The notes under the pieces were generated by a model that made no database searches, was not told the DNA's origin, and worked only from the letters and a program-made list of their open reading frames with translations. A stretch of 64,000 bases of DNA, taken from the NCBI RefSeq assembly GCF_001999765.1, contig NZ_KV908327.1, forward strand, positions 384 through 64,383, given 5' to 3'. Both the position numbers and the translations under genes were made by a program. Positions 15,662 through 24,923 of this stretch are shown here, in pieces (the stretch's first letter is position 1; each line of letters opens with the position of its first letter). The stretch is from Sinomonas mesophila (GTDB lineage Bacteria; Actinomycetota; Actinomycetes; Actinomycetales; Micrococcaceae).

Positions 15662-16390
15662 ATGACTGACGCCACCGCCGCCGACGCCCGTCCCCAGTCC
15701 CTCCCCTCGGAGTCCTCGCCCTCCCCTGTCCCGGTGCACCACGCCGTGTGGAGCCGTCCGGAGGAGGAGCGCGCGGGCACGCCGCTCCTCGTGCTCCTGC
15801 ACGGCTACGGCGCCAACGAGGCGGACCTCATGGGCCTCGCGGGCTACCTCCCGGACGAGTTCGCGGTGGCCTCGCTCCGCGCCCCGCAGGTCCTCGCCCC
15901 CGGCGCCTACCAGTGGTTCCCGCTCATGGCCGCCAACGACTTCTCGCTCGGCGCCGTCGAGGCCGCAACCGACTACGTCCTCGATTGGCTCGACAAGGTC
16001 AAGGCCCAGCACACCTCCGTGACGCTCCTGGGGTTCTCGATGGGCATGGCCATGGCAACATCCCTCGTCCGCCGCCGCCCGGGCGAGTTCGCCGCCGTCG
16101 TGGGCCTCTCGGGCTTCGCCATCGACCCTGCATCCGCCGGGGCCGGGAGCGACTACGGCTACTTCCGCGACGGCGAGCTCGACGGCTCGCTGCCGATGTT
16201 CTGGGGCCGCGATCAGGCCGACCCGATCATCACGGCCGACAAGATCGAGTACACGATGGGCTGGGTGCGGGGGCACGTGAACCTGACCAAGGTCACCTAC
16301 CCGGGAATCGCGCACAGCATCAGCGGCCCCGAGATCGCCCACGTGAAGGAGTTCCTCGAGATGACCGTGCTCGCGGGCCGGGCGCGCTGA
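15662..16390 (+). CDS. Alpha/beta hydrolase, phospholipase/carboxylesterase family (MhqD-like)
   Basis: 242 residues from the ATG at 15662; an in-frame ATG nine bases upstream is also possible, but AAGAAT seven bases before 15662 fits a leaderless start. The fold's marks are LLHGYGANEADL, the nucleophile serine in LGFSMGMAMA near 125, the aspartate of GRDQADPII and the histidine of PGIAHSIS. It resembles MhqD/YpfH-type carboxylesterases. Substrate unknown; the palindrome upstream suggests inducible expression. Confidence 0.85.
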   Translation: MTDATAADARPQSLPSESSPSPVPVHHAVWSRPEEERAGTPLLVLLHGYGANEADLMGLAGYLPDEFAVASLRAPQVLAPGAYQWFPLMAANDFSLGAVEAATDYVLDWLDKVKAQHTSVTLLGFSMGMAMATSLVRRRPGEFAAVVGLSGFAIDPASAGAGSDYGYFRDGELDGSLPMFWGRDQADPIITADKIEYTMGWVRGHVNLTKVTYPGIAHSISGPEIAHVKEFLEMTVLAGRAR

Positions 16391-16399
16391 CCCACCTCC

Positions 16400-16460
16400 A
16401 ACGCCGCATCGCAACACGCTGCTCTCCGTCCCGGATAGCAGCGTGTTGCGATGCGGCGTT
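16400..16460. repeat. Perfect 24-bp inverted repeat (hairpin)
   Basis: Arms at 16400-16423 and 16437-16460 are exact complements around a 13-base loop. It lies between the convergent carboxylesterase and S4 genes and most likely ends both transcripts. The sequence differs from the 21-bp repeat family, apart from a shared GCGATGCGG. Confidence 0.9.
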
Positions 16461-16495
16461 GTGTGGGGGGAGGGCTGGCAGGTCCGGACGGGGCT

Positions 16496-16780
16496 TCAGC
16501 CGCGGGGGACGAGCCGCACGCTGCGCCCGCCCACCTCGACGACGTCTCCGACGGCGAGCTGGCGCCCGCGGCGCTCCTCGATCTGACCGTTGACCTTGAC
16601 GAGCCCGTGGCGGATCAGGTCCGCCGCCTCAACGCCGTCCTCGACGAGCGAGGCGAGCTTGAGCACCTGGCCGAGGCGGATGGTGCCCTCGCGGATCTCG
16701 ACCTCGTCGATCCCATCGCCCCCGCCGCCCGGCCCGGGGACGTCGGAGGGGCTGCTGGGTCGGGATTCGCGAGGGGCCAT
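16496..16780 (-). CDS. S4 domain RNA-binding protein
   Basis: 94 residues. After a 25-residue Pro/Gly/Ser-rich start comes a single S4 domain (TIRLGQVLKLASLVEDG, then GLVKVNGQIEERRGRQLAVGD), the small alpha-L RNA-binding fold of YbcJ/RlbA-like proteins. Target RNA unknown. Its promoter TAGAGT lies six bases before the ATG and overlaps that of the divergent transporter gene. Confidence 0.88.
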   Translation of the reverse strand: MAPRESRPSSPSDVPGPGGGGDGIDEVEIREGTIRLGQVLKLASLVEDGVEAADLIRHGLVKVNGQIEERRGRQLAVGDVVEVGGRSVRLVPRG

Positions 16781-16786
16781 GGTGCA

Positions 16787-16796
16787 ACTCTAGGCT
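16787..16796. promoter_or_regulatory. Overlapping divergent -10 elements of two leaderless genes
   Basis: On the minus strand TAGAGT (16792-16787) lies six bases before the S4 gene's ATG. On the plus strand TAGGCT (16791-16796) lies six bases before the transporter's GTG at 16803. The two hexamers share two base pairs, so polymerase can serve only one gene at a time. Confidence 0.6.
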
Positions 16797-16802
16797 AGGC
16801 GG

Positions 16803-17777
16803 GTGACCCCGACGCGCCGCCTCCCCGCACCCGCGGGACTCGTGGCCGCCGTCGTCGCCGGCGTCGCGATCCCGGCCCAGGGCCGCATCAACGGTGCCCT
16901 CGGCCTCCGCCTCGACGACGGCATCGCCGCCGCCCTGACGAGCTTCGCGACCGGCCTCGTCGTCCTCCTCGTGCTCGCGGCCCTCCTGCCCTCCGGCCGG
17001 GCGGGCGCGCGGAGGATCGCCCCCGCCGTGCGCGAGGGCGGCATCCCCTGGTGGTACCTCGGGGCCGGCCTGTGCGGCGCCCTGTTCGTCATCGGCCAGT
17101 CCGTCACCGTCGGCGTGCTCGGGATCGCCGTCTTCACGATCGCGGCCGTGACCGGCCAGACCGTGAGCGGGCTCCTCGTGGACCGGGCCGGGTTCGCCCA
17201 GGGCCGGCAGCGCCCCCTCACGGGCATGCGGCTCGCGGCGACCCTCCTGACCCTCGCCTCCGTCGCGTACGCCGTGACGCCCAAGCTCAGCGCGATCGAC
17301 GTCGGCGCCCTCCTCGCGCTCGTGCTCCTGCCCTTCGCCGGCGGCTTCTCGCAGAGCTTCCAGTCGGCCATGAACGGCGCCAGCGCCATGGCCTACAGGA
17401 GTCCGCTCACGGCCACGCTCATGAACTTCGCCTCGGGCACGGCGGGCCTGGCCCTCGCATGGGGTGTCAAGGCGCTCGCCGCCGGAACGGGCCGCCCCCT
17501 GCCCGCCGAGTCCGCCGACTGGTGGTACTATCTGGGCGGCCCGCTCGGGATCGTCTTCATCGCCGCGGCCGCCGTGCTCGTGCGCCACATCGGCGTCCTG
17601 CTCACCGGCCTGGGCATGATCGCGGGCCAGCTGCTCGGCTCCCTCGCGCTCGACGTCGTCGTCCCGGCGCCGGGTTCCGTCGTCGCCCCTGCCACGGTGA
17701 TCGGCACCGTGGCGACGCTCGCGGCGATGGTCTTGGCCACACTCCCCTGGAACCGGCGGTGGCTCCGGCCCAGCTGA
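16803..17777 (+). CDS. DMT superfamily transporter, YdcZ (DUF606) type
   Basis: 324 residues with about ten hydrophobic helices in two halves. Each half has the DUF606 signature (AIPAQGRINGALGLRLDDGI and, in the second half, GFSQSFQSAMNGASAMAY). Such duplicated EamA-like proteins are inner-membrane carriers of unknown substrate. The start is GTG with no ribosome site, six bases after a -10 hexamer. Confidence 0.85.
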   Translation: MTPTRRLPAPAGLVAAVVAGVAIPAQGRINGALGLRLDDGIAAALTSFATGLVVLLVLAALLPSGRAGARRIAPAVREGGIPWWYLGAGLCGALFVIGQSVTVGVLGIAVFTIAAVTGQTVSGLLVDRAGFAQGRQRPLTGMRLAATLLTLASVAYAVTPKLSAIDVGALLALVLLPFAGGFSQSFQSAMNGASAMAYRSPLTATLMNFASGTAGLALAWGVKALAAGTGRPLPAESADWWYYLGGPLGIVFIAAAAVLVRHIGVLLTGLGMIAGQLLGSLALDVVVPAPGSVVAPATVIGTVATLAAMVLATLPWNRRWLRPS

Positions 17778-17855
17778 GTCCCGGGCGCCGGTACTCTTAA
17801 CACGCACACGAGGCGGACCGCATCCAGCGGCCCCGAAAAGTACGGAGGACACCCC

Positions 17856-19241
<1,386 letters not shown>

Positions 19242-19249
19242 GGCGGCCC

Positions 19250-20359
19250 ATGGCGGAGCTGAGCTACCGGCCCTGGCGCCAGGGCGACGACCAACTGCTC
19301 ATCCAGCTCTGGGGTGACCCCGAGGGCCCGGCCGCGGCGCAGTTCCGCGGCGCGCTCGCCCCGGACGCTGACCCCGTCGCGCACGACGGCGGCCGGCACG
19401 ACGGCGGCCGGCCCGACGGCGGTCGGCCCGACGGCGTCGGCGGGCACGCCCCGGCCAGCGGGGTCTGGCGCCGCTGCGTTGTGGCCGAGGACGAGGGGAT
19501 TCCCGTCGCCGCGGGCGTCGTGTTCTCCTCGGCCCTGCACCCCGAGCGGCTCTGGGCCTACGTCGAGGTCGCGCGGGACCACCGCCGGCGGGGCGTGGGC
19601 ACCGAGATCCTGCGGCGTCTGCGGGAGGCGGCGGCAGCAGCGCCGTCGTCCGGCACGGCTGGCGACGGGACTGCTAGCAACGGCACTGCCGGCAACGGCA
19701 CTGCCGGCGGCGCCCGGCTGCGCTCGAAGGTGCCGGCCGGCAGCGCGGGCGAGGCGTTCGCCGCGGCGCGCGGCTTCGGCGTGCTCCAGCGCTCCCGCCA
19801 GGTCGTCGTCTCCCCGGGCGCGCTGCGCCTGCCGGTGCTCGGCGACGGGACCGACGCGGGGGACACCAAGCCCCTCGTCGAGGACCTCGCGACCGGCTCG
19901 GTCGAGCTTTCCGACGCCGTCGGGCGGTACTACACCGCCGTTCACGCGTGGGACCCGCCGGCCCCGCTGAGCGTCGGCCGGGCCCAGCAGCTCTTCCTCT
20001 CCGATGCCGCTGGCGCCCACGGGGCGGTCGTTCTGCGCGAGCCCGCTGCGAGCGCCTTCGGCACCGGCGTGTTCCCCTCGAAGAAGGGGCGTCTGCGGGC
20101 CTTCGCCGTGAGCTACGCCGGGCCGTCCGCCGCGGCGGGCGAGGAGCCCTCCGAGGTCATGCTCGGCCACGAGGTGCGGCTCGGCGGAGGCGAGGCCGAG
20201 GACGCCGTGCGCGGCCTGCTCGCGCTCATCGCCTACCAGCACCCCGTGCGGCTCGAGGTGGACGACTCCATGGCGGCGCTCGCCGCCGTCGTCGCCCCTC
20301 TGCTAGCCGACGGCCGCGCCTGGCAGGCCGGTCCCGAGACCCTCGTCGTCGGGGACTGA
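19250..20359 (+). CDS. GNAT family N-acetyltransferase with internal repeats
   Basis: 369 residues from the ATG at 19250. The acetyl-CoA binding motif is VEVARDHRRRGVGTEILRRL near 105. A second, weaker acyltransferase-like half follows. Two low-complexity inserts interrupt the first half: Asp-Gly-Gly-Arg units at residues 46-63 (DNA 19385-19436) and Gly-Thr-Ala-Gly/Asn units at residues 135-153 (19655-19710). Both come from tandem GC-rich DNA repeats and probably vary between strains. Substrate unknown. It follows glyS by eight bases. Confidence 0.82.
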   Translation: MAELSYRPWRQGDDQLLIQLWGDPEGPAAAQFRGALAPDADPVAHDGGRHDGGRPDGGRPDGVGGHAPASGVWRRCVVAEDEGIPVAAGVVFSSALHPERLWAYVEVARDHRRRGVGTEILRRLREAAAAAPSSGTAGDGTASNGTAGNGTAGGARLRSKVPAGSAGEAFAAARGFGVLQRSRQVVVSPGALRLPVLGDGTDAGDTKPLVEDLATGSVELSDAVGRYYTAVHAWDPPAPLSVGRAQQLFLSDAAGAHGAVVLREPAASAFGTGVFPSKKGRLRAFAVSYAGPSAAAGEEPSEVMLGHEVRLGGGEAEDAVRGLLALIAYQHPVRLEVDDSMAALAAVVAPLLADGRAWQAGPETLVVGD

Positions 20360-20360
20360 C

Positions 20361-21848
20361 GTGGGCGCAGGCCACAGCCACGGGGACGTCGACATCCTCA
20401 ACCACGGGCATGGGCACAGCCACGGGGGCGGGCCCGCTGCGACCCCCGCCGCGGCGGCCGCGCGCCGTCGGGCCACCTGGATCCTCGCCGCGGTCCTCGT
20501 GCCGCTCGGCCTCGCGACGCTCGTGGCCATGATCGCCCTGTGGCCCTCGGGAGACCGATCGGGCCTGCAACTGTCCAATCCCTACGCCGTCGCGCAGGGC
20601 GTCTCGATGGACACCGGGACGGTGCGCGCGGTGAGCGCCGGGTCCTGCTCGGGCGCGCCGTCGTCCTCGCCGTCCGGCACGCCCGCCCCGTCGGGTTCCC
20701 AGTGCAGCTTCGCCTCGACCCAGCCGGATGCCGGCGGGCCCGAGGTGAGCGTCGCGCTCAACCCGGACGTCGTGGCATCCCGCGGGGTCAACCCAGGGGA
20801 CCGAATCCGGTACCTCAACCTCACCGGCATCCAGAGCCAGCAGGGCGCGGGGCAGAACGGGTCGCCGGCGTACGTCTTCACGGACTTCGTCCGCACCGTC
20901 CCGATCCTGCTCCTCGCCGGGCTGTACGCCGTCGTCGTCGTCGCCGTGGCGCGCTGGCGCGGCCTGCGCGCCCTCCTGGGCCTCGGCGGGGCCTACGCCG
21001 TGCTCGTCGGCTTCGTCCTGCCCGGGCTGGTCGAGGGCAAGCCGCCCCTGGCGCTGGCGCTCGTCGGCTCGACCGTGATCATGATGGGCGTCCTGTACTT
21101 CGCCCACGGGCTCTCCGCCCGGACGTCCACGGCGCTCCTCGGCACGATCTTCGGGCTCGTCGTCACGGCCCTGCTCTCGGCGTGGGCAACCGATGCCGCG
21201 GCCCTGACCGGGACCGGAGGGCACGACGCGGCGAGCCTCGTGAACATGGGCGGGAACATCTCGATCTCGGGGATCATCCTCGCGGGGCTCATCATCTCGG
21301 GCCTCGGCGCGCTCAACGACGTCACGATCACCCAGTCCTCCGCCGTGTGGGAGCTCTACGAGCTCGCCCCGCACACGCCGGCCCGCAAGCTCTTCTCGTC
21401 GGCGCTGCGGATCGGGCGCGACCATATCGCCTCGACCGTGTACACCATCGCGTTCGCCTACGCCGGCGCTGCCCTGCCGCTGCTGATCATCGTCATGCTC
21501 TACGACCGCCCGTTCCTCGAGGCCATCACGAGCACAGAGCTGGCCGAGGAGGTCGTGCGCACGCTCGTGGGCTCGGTCGGGCTCGTGCTCGCCATCCCGA
21601 TGACGACGGCGGTCGCGGTCGCCGTCGTCAAGGCCACCGGGGCGGCGCGCATCGCCGGCCTCCCCGGCGGGGCGCCCTCGGAGGCCGCGCGGCTCGCCGC
21701 CGTGGAGCGGGCTGGAGCCGACGACGATCGGTGGACAGACGGCACGTCCGAGGGCAGGACCTCCGGTGCCGCCGTCCCCGCGGAGGCGCATGCCGGTGCC
21801 GGAGAGCCGCTGCCGACGCGCCGGGGCCGCCGGCGCGCCGACGGCTGA
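20361..21848 (+). CDS. YibE/F family membrane protein
   Basis: 495 residues. The N-terminus is His-rich (GHSHGDVDILNHGHGHSH), suggesting metal binding. One helix near 37-58 is followed by an external domain of about 110 residues, then about seven helices with the YibE/F signature (GLGALNDVTITQSSAVWEL and ISISGIILAGLIISGLGAL). The family's role is unknown. The C-terminal 60 residues are hydrophilic and Ala/Gly/Arg-rich. Its GTG lies one base after the GNAT stop, so the two form an operon, probably with glyS. Confidence 0.85.
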   Translation: MGAGHSHGDVDILNHGHGHSHGGGPAATPAAAAARRRATWILAAVLVPLGLATLVAMIALWPSGDRSGLQLSNPYAVAQGVSMDTGTVRAVSAGSCSGAPSSSPSGTPAPSGSQCSFASTQPDAGGPEVSVALNPDVVASRGVNPGDRIRYLNLTGIQSQQGAGQNGSPAYVFTDFVRTVPILLLAGLYAVVVVAVARWRGLRALLGLGGAYAVLVGFVLPGLVEGKPPLALALVGSTVIMMGVLYFAHGLSARTSTALLGTIFGLVVTALLSAWATDAAALTGTGGHDAASLVNMGGNISISGIILAGLIISGLGALNDVTITQSSAVWELYELAPHTPARKLFSSALRIGRDHIASTVYTIAFAYAGAALPLLIIVMLYDRPFLEAITSTELAEEVVRTLVGSVGLVLAIPMTTAVAVAVVKATGAARIAGLPGGAPSEAARLAAVERAGADDDRWTDGTSEGRTSGAAVPAEAHAGAGEPLPTRRGRRRADG

Positions 21849-21899
21849 GCCAAGGCGTCAGAGCGCGGAGTCCGCGAGTCGCGGAGTCCGAGAGTGGGG

Positions 21900-22430
21900 T
21901 CAGAGCGTCCCGCCGGCGGCGGAGGGGGCGCCGGAGTCGCGCCGCCCGCCGTCGCCCACGCGCTCGCGGGCCACGTAGTTCTCAAGGTCGAACAGGTTGT
22001 CCCCGGCCCGCTCGGCCACGTTGAGGAGCGTGGTCATGGCGGCGACCTCCTCGACCTGTTCCTTGAGGAACCAGAGGATGAACTGCTCGCCGAGGGCGTC
22101 GCCCTCCTCGCGGGCCGCCCGGAACAGGGCCTCGATCTGATCGGTGACCTCCTTCTCCTGCGCCAGGGCCAGGGCAAGGGGCTCCGTGGCGGCGGAGAAG
22201 TCGTTCCGGACGTGATCGACGCCGGGGATCGTGATCGGCTGGTTCCGGTCGATGAGGTACTGGACCATCATCATGGCGTGGTTGCGCTCCTCGAGCGACT
22301 GCCGGTAGAAGTGTCGGGCCAGCTGGGGGAGGTCCTGGGACGCGAACCACACGGCCACGGCGATGTACTGCTGGGACGCGGCGAATTCGTGCTTGATCTG
22401 GGAGGACAGGAGGTCCGTGAAGGTGCTCAT
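21900..22430 (-). CDS. Ferritin
   Basis: 176 residues. The four-helix ferritin fold carries the ferroxidase ligands: E near 15 and Y22 (KHEFAASQQYIAV), ExxH in LEERNHAMMM near 48-51, a glutamate near 95 and the later Q/E of FLKEQVEEV. It oxidises and stores iron in 24-mers in the cytoplasm, like BfrB of mycobacteria. A Gly/Arg/Ser tail follows residue 160. TAGCCT lies six bases before the ATG, so transcription is likely leaderless; a palindrome lies upstream. Confidence 0.92.
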   Translation of the reverse strand: MSTFTDLLSSQIKHEFAASQQYIAVAVWFASQDLPQLARHFYRQSLEERNHAMMMVQYLIDRNQPITIPGVDHVRNDFSAATEPLALALAQEKEVTDQIEALFRAAREEGDALGEQFILWFLKEQVEEVAAMTTLLNVAERAGDNLFDLENYVARERVGDGGRRDSGAPSAAGGTL

Positions 22431-22471
22431 GCCCCAAGGCTAGGCCCGGCTGCTCCCCGCAGGCGATACCT

Positions 22472-22489
22472 CGTCACGCCCTGGTGACG
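22472..22489. promoter_or_regulatory. Inverted repeat upstream of the ferritin promoter
   Basis: CGTCAC and GTGACG flank six bases. Relative to the predicted leaderless start at 22430 it spans about -42 to -59, a usual place for an activator. It does not resemble the DtxR/IdeR iron box. Confidence 0.35.
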
Positions 22490-22656
22490 GCCCACTCTCC
22501 CTCCACAGGCCGACCCCCGTCCCGCGGATCTGCGCGGTTCCGGCGGAGGTCTGTCCACAGACGACGGCGGGCGCCTTCCGGCCGTCGGCGGCCCTGCGTA
22601 GCGTCAACGCCACGGGCCGGCACGGGGCCGGCCCGTCGTTCACGAGGGGGAGCACG

Positions 22657-23670
22657 ATGGGCAAGGCAGCACGGCTCAGGGCGGTCCGGCCGGACGGCGC
22701 GGGGAGCGTCCCGCGAGGCGCGGGGCGGGGGAGCGTTCGTGACCCGCGGGAGCTCTCGGAGGCAGACCTGGCGGCCCTGAGGGAGCATTGCGCCGACGCG
22801 GTCCGGGCGCTCGGCTTCCGGTCGGCCGACCGAGGGGACCACCTCCAGGTCACGGGCGGTCCCTTCCGCGGCTCGGGCGCACAGCTGGGGACGGCCTCGC
22901 TCGAGCGCCTCGCTGCCCTTGCGCCCGAGGACGAGTGGGCCCAGCTCGCGAAGGACTACGTCGGGGAGCTCATCGGCGCCGCCCTGAGCGCGGGGGAGCA
23001 GGGAGCCAGCCTGGGCTACGCGGGCCAGGCGCTGCGGGACCGGCTGTTCCCCCGCTTCACCGCGCGCATCACCGAGGACCGCCTCGCCGAGGACTACACC
23101 TATGCGCGCCGCATCGGCGGCCTCCCGCTCGTGCTCGCCCTTCGGCATGGCCAGACGTCCAAGCTCGTGGCGGACATCCACCTGGCCAAGGCCGGGGGTC
23201 CCGAGGCCGCGTGGGCGGCTGCCGAGAAGAACCTGTTCGCCGCCGGTATCGGCAGGCCCACGGCCTATGCGAAGGACGGCGCCGCCGTCGTCCTGCTGGA
23301 GTCGGAGCATCCCCGCCAGGCCTCGTGGCTGGCCTACCCCGACCGGCTCATGGAGGCCATCGGGATCGAGCCCGGACCGCTCGGCATCCTCTTCGGCGTG
23401 CCCGCCCTGCGGCAGATCACGTTCCAGACGGTGACCGAGGAGACGACCATGGCGCACCTCGGCTCCATGATAGAGCTCCACGGGATCCTCGCCCTGGACG
23501 AGGCCGCGCCGCTCAGCACGCACCTCTACCACTGGCGCCCCGGGGAGCCGGTGTCCGCCGCGACGTCCACCGGGGAGGAGGGGCCGGTCCTCACGCTCCC
23601 CCAGAGCGTCATGGAGGCGATCGCGGGGCCGGGCAGCGAGGCGTGGGAAGTCCAACGGCCCGTCGCGTGA
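22657..23670 (+). CDS. Uncharacterised protein
   Basis: 337 residues from an ATG with GAGGGGGAG ten bases upstream. I do not recognise the family; parts such as LFPRFTARI and LPLVLALRHGQTSKLVADIHL distantly recall DUF1444 (YtpQ), which is a weak guess. There is no signal peptide or membrane helix, so it is probably a soluble cytoplasmic protein of mixed alpha/beta content. It stands alone between the divergent ferritin gene and dusB. Confidence 0.65.
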   Translation: MGKAARLRAVRPDGAGSVPRGAGRGSVRDPRELSEADLAALREHCADAVRALGFRSADRGDHLQVTGGPFRGSGAQLGTASLERLAALAPEDEWAQLAKDYVGELIGAALSAGEQGASLGYAGQALRDRLFPRFTARITEDRLAEDYTYARRIGGLPLVLALRHGQTSKLVADIHLAKAGGPEAAWAAAEKNLFAAGIGRPTAYAKDGAAVVLLESEHPRQASWLAYPDRLMEAIGIEPGPLGILFGVPALRQITFQTVTEETTMAHLGSMIELHGILALDEAAPLSTHLYHWRPGEPVSAATSTGEEGPVLTLPQSVMEAIAGPGSEAWEVQRPVA

Positions 23671-23702
23671 GCGGATTTGACCGCGGTTGACACAATGGAC
23701 GG

Positions 23703-24923
23703 GTGACTGCTGTGCCAACGTCCCCCATCGACGCCGCCCCGGCCGCGGCCGTGCCCGGGCCGGACGCCCCTGCCCGGCTCGAGCTGCCGCCGCTCACGCT
23801 CGGACGGCACACGATCGAGACCCCGGTCGTCCTCGCGCCCATGGCCGGCATCACGAACACGGCCTTCCGGCGCCTGTGCCGCGAGTTCGGCGGCGGTCTC
23901 TACGTCGCCGAGATGGTGACCTCGCGCGCGCTCGTCGAGCGGCATCCCGAGTCCCTGCGCATCATCGGGCACGACGACGACGAGAGGATCCGCTCCGTCC
24001 AGCTGTACGGCGTCGACCCCGTCACGGTCGGCAGGGCGGTGCGCATGCTCGTCGAGGAGGACCGGGCCGACCACATCGACCTCAACTTCGGCTGCCCCGT
24101 GCCCAAGGTCACCAAGCGCGGGGGCGGGTCGGCGCTCCCGTGGAAGACGGACCTCTTCACCCAGATCGTCACGACGGCCGTGCGCGAGGCGGACCGCGGC
24201 GGGCTCCCGCTCACCGTCAAGATGCGCAAGGGCATCGACGACGACCACCTCACATACCTCGACGCCGGCCGGATCGCCCGCGACGCGGGCGTCGCCGCCG
24301 TCGCGCTCCACGGCCGCACGTGCGCGCAGTTCTACTCGGGCACAGCGGACTGGGACTCGATCGCACGCCTGCGCGAGGCGCTCCCGGACATCCCCGTGCT
24401 CGGCAACGGGGACATCTGGAGCGCCGAGGATGCCGTCCGCATGGTCCGGCACACGGGGGTCGACGGCGTCGTCATCGGGCGCGGCTGCCAGGGCCGCCCG
24501 TGGCTCTTCGGCGACCTCCAGGCGGCATTCGAGGGCCGCCCCGAGCGGATCCGCCCCGCTCTCGGCGAGGTCGGCGAGGCGTTCTACCGCCATGCCCAGC
24601 TGCTCGTCGAGTACTACGAGGAGGAGGGCAAAGCGCTGCGGGACATCCGCAAGCACGTCGCGTGGTACTTCAAGGGCTACGCCGTCGGCGGCGAGCTCCG
24701 CGCGCGGCTGGCACAGGTGAACACCCTCGAGGAGCTGCGAGCCCTCCTGGACACGCTCGAGGCCGACGCCCCCTACCCGGGCGAGGACGCCGAGGGCCCG
24801 CGCGGCCGTGCCGGTTCGCCCAAGCGCCCAGCACTCCCGCACCGGTGGCTCGAGAGCCGCTCGATGGATGCGGCGCAGACCCGGGACATCGCCGCAGCGG
24901 AACTGGACGTCTCCGGTGGCTGA
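23703..24923 (+). CDS. dusB: tRNA-dihydrouridine synthase
   Basis: 406 residues from a GTG at 23703 that follows CACAAT by six bases and has no ribosome site (probably leaderless). It reduces uridine in the D-loop of tRNAs using FMN and NADPH. The Dus signature is complete: VLAPMAGITNTAFR, HIDLNFGCPVPKVTKRGGGSA (with the catalytic cysteine in GCP near 126), KMRKGID, HGRT and GNGDIW. It overlaps the start of dgt by eight bases. Confidence 0.94.
   Translation: MTAVPTSPIDAAPAAAVPGPDAPARLELPPLTLGRHTIETPVVLAPMAGITNTAFRRLCREFGGGLYVAEMVTSRALVERHPESLRIIGHDDDERIRSVQLYGVDPVTVGRAVRMLVEEDRADHIDLNFGCPVPKVTKRGGGSALPWKTDLFTQIVTTAVREADRGGLPLTVKMRKGIDDDHLTYLDAGRIARDAGVAAVALHGRTCAQFYSGTADWDSIARLREALPDIPVLGNGDIWSAEDAVRMVRHTGVDGVVIGRGCQGRPWLFGDLQAAFEGRPERIRPALGEVGEAFYRHAQLLVEYYEEEGKALRDIRKHVAWYFKGYAVGGELRARLAQVNTLEELRALLDTLEADAPYPGEDAEGPRGRAGSPKRPALPHRWLESRSMDAAQTRDIAAAELDVSGG

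Noticed and set aside
17778-17855. T-box leader for glyS
   Set aside because: The gap is too short and lacks the T-box sequence and specifier stem.
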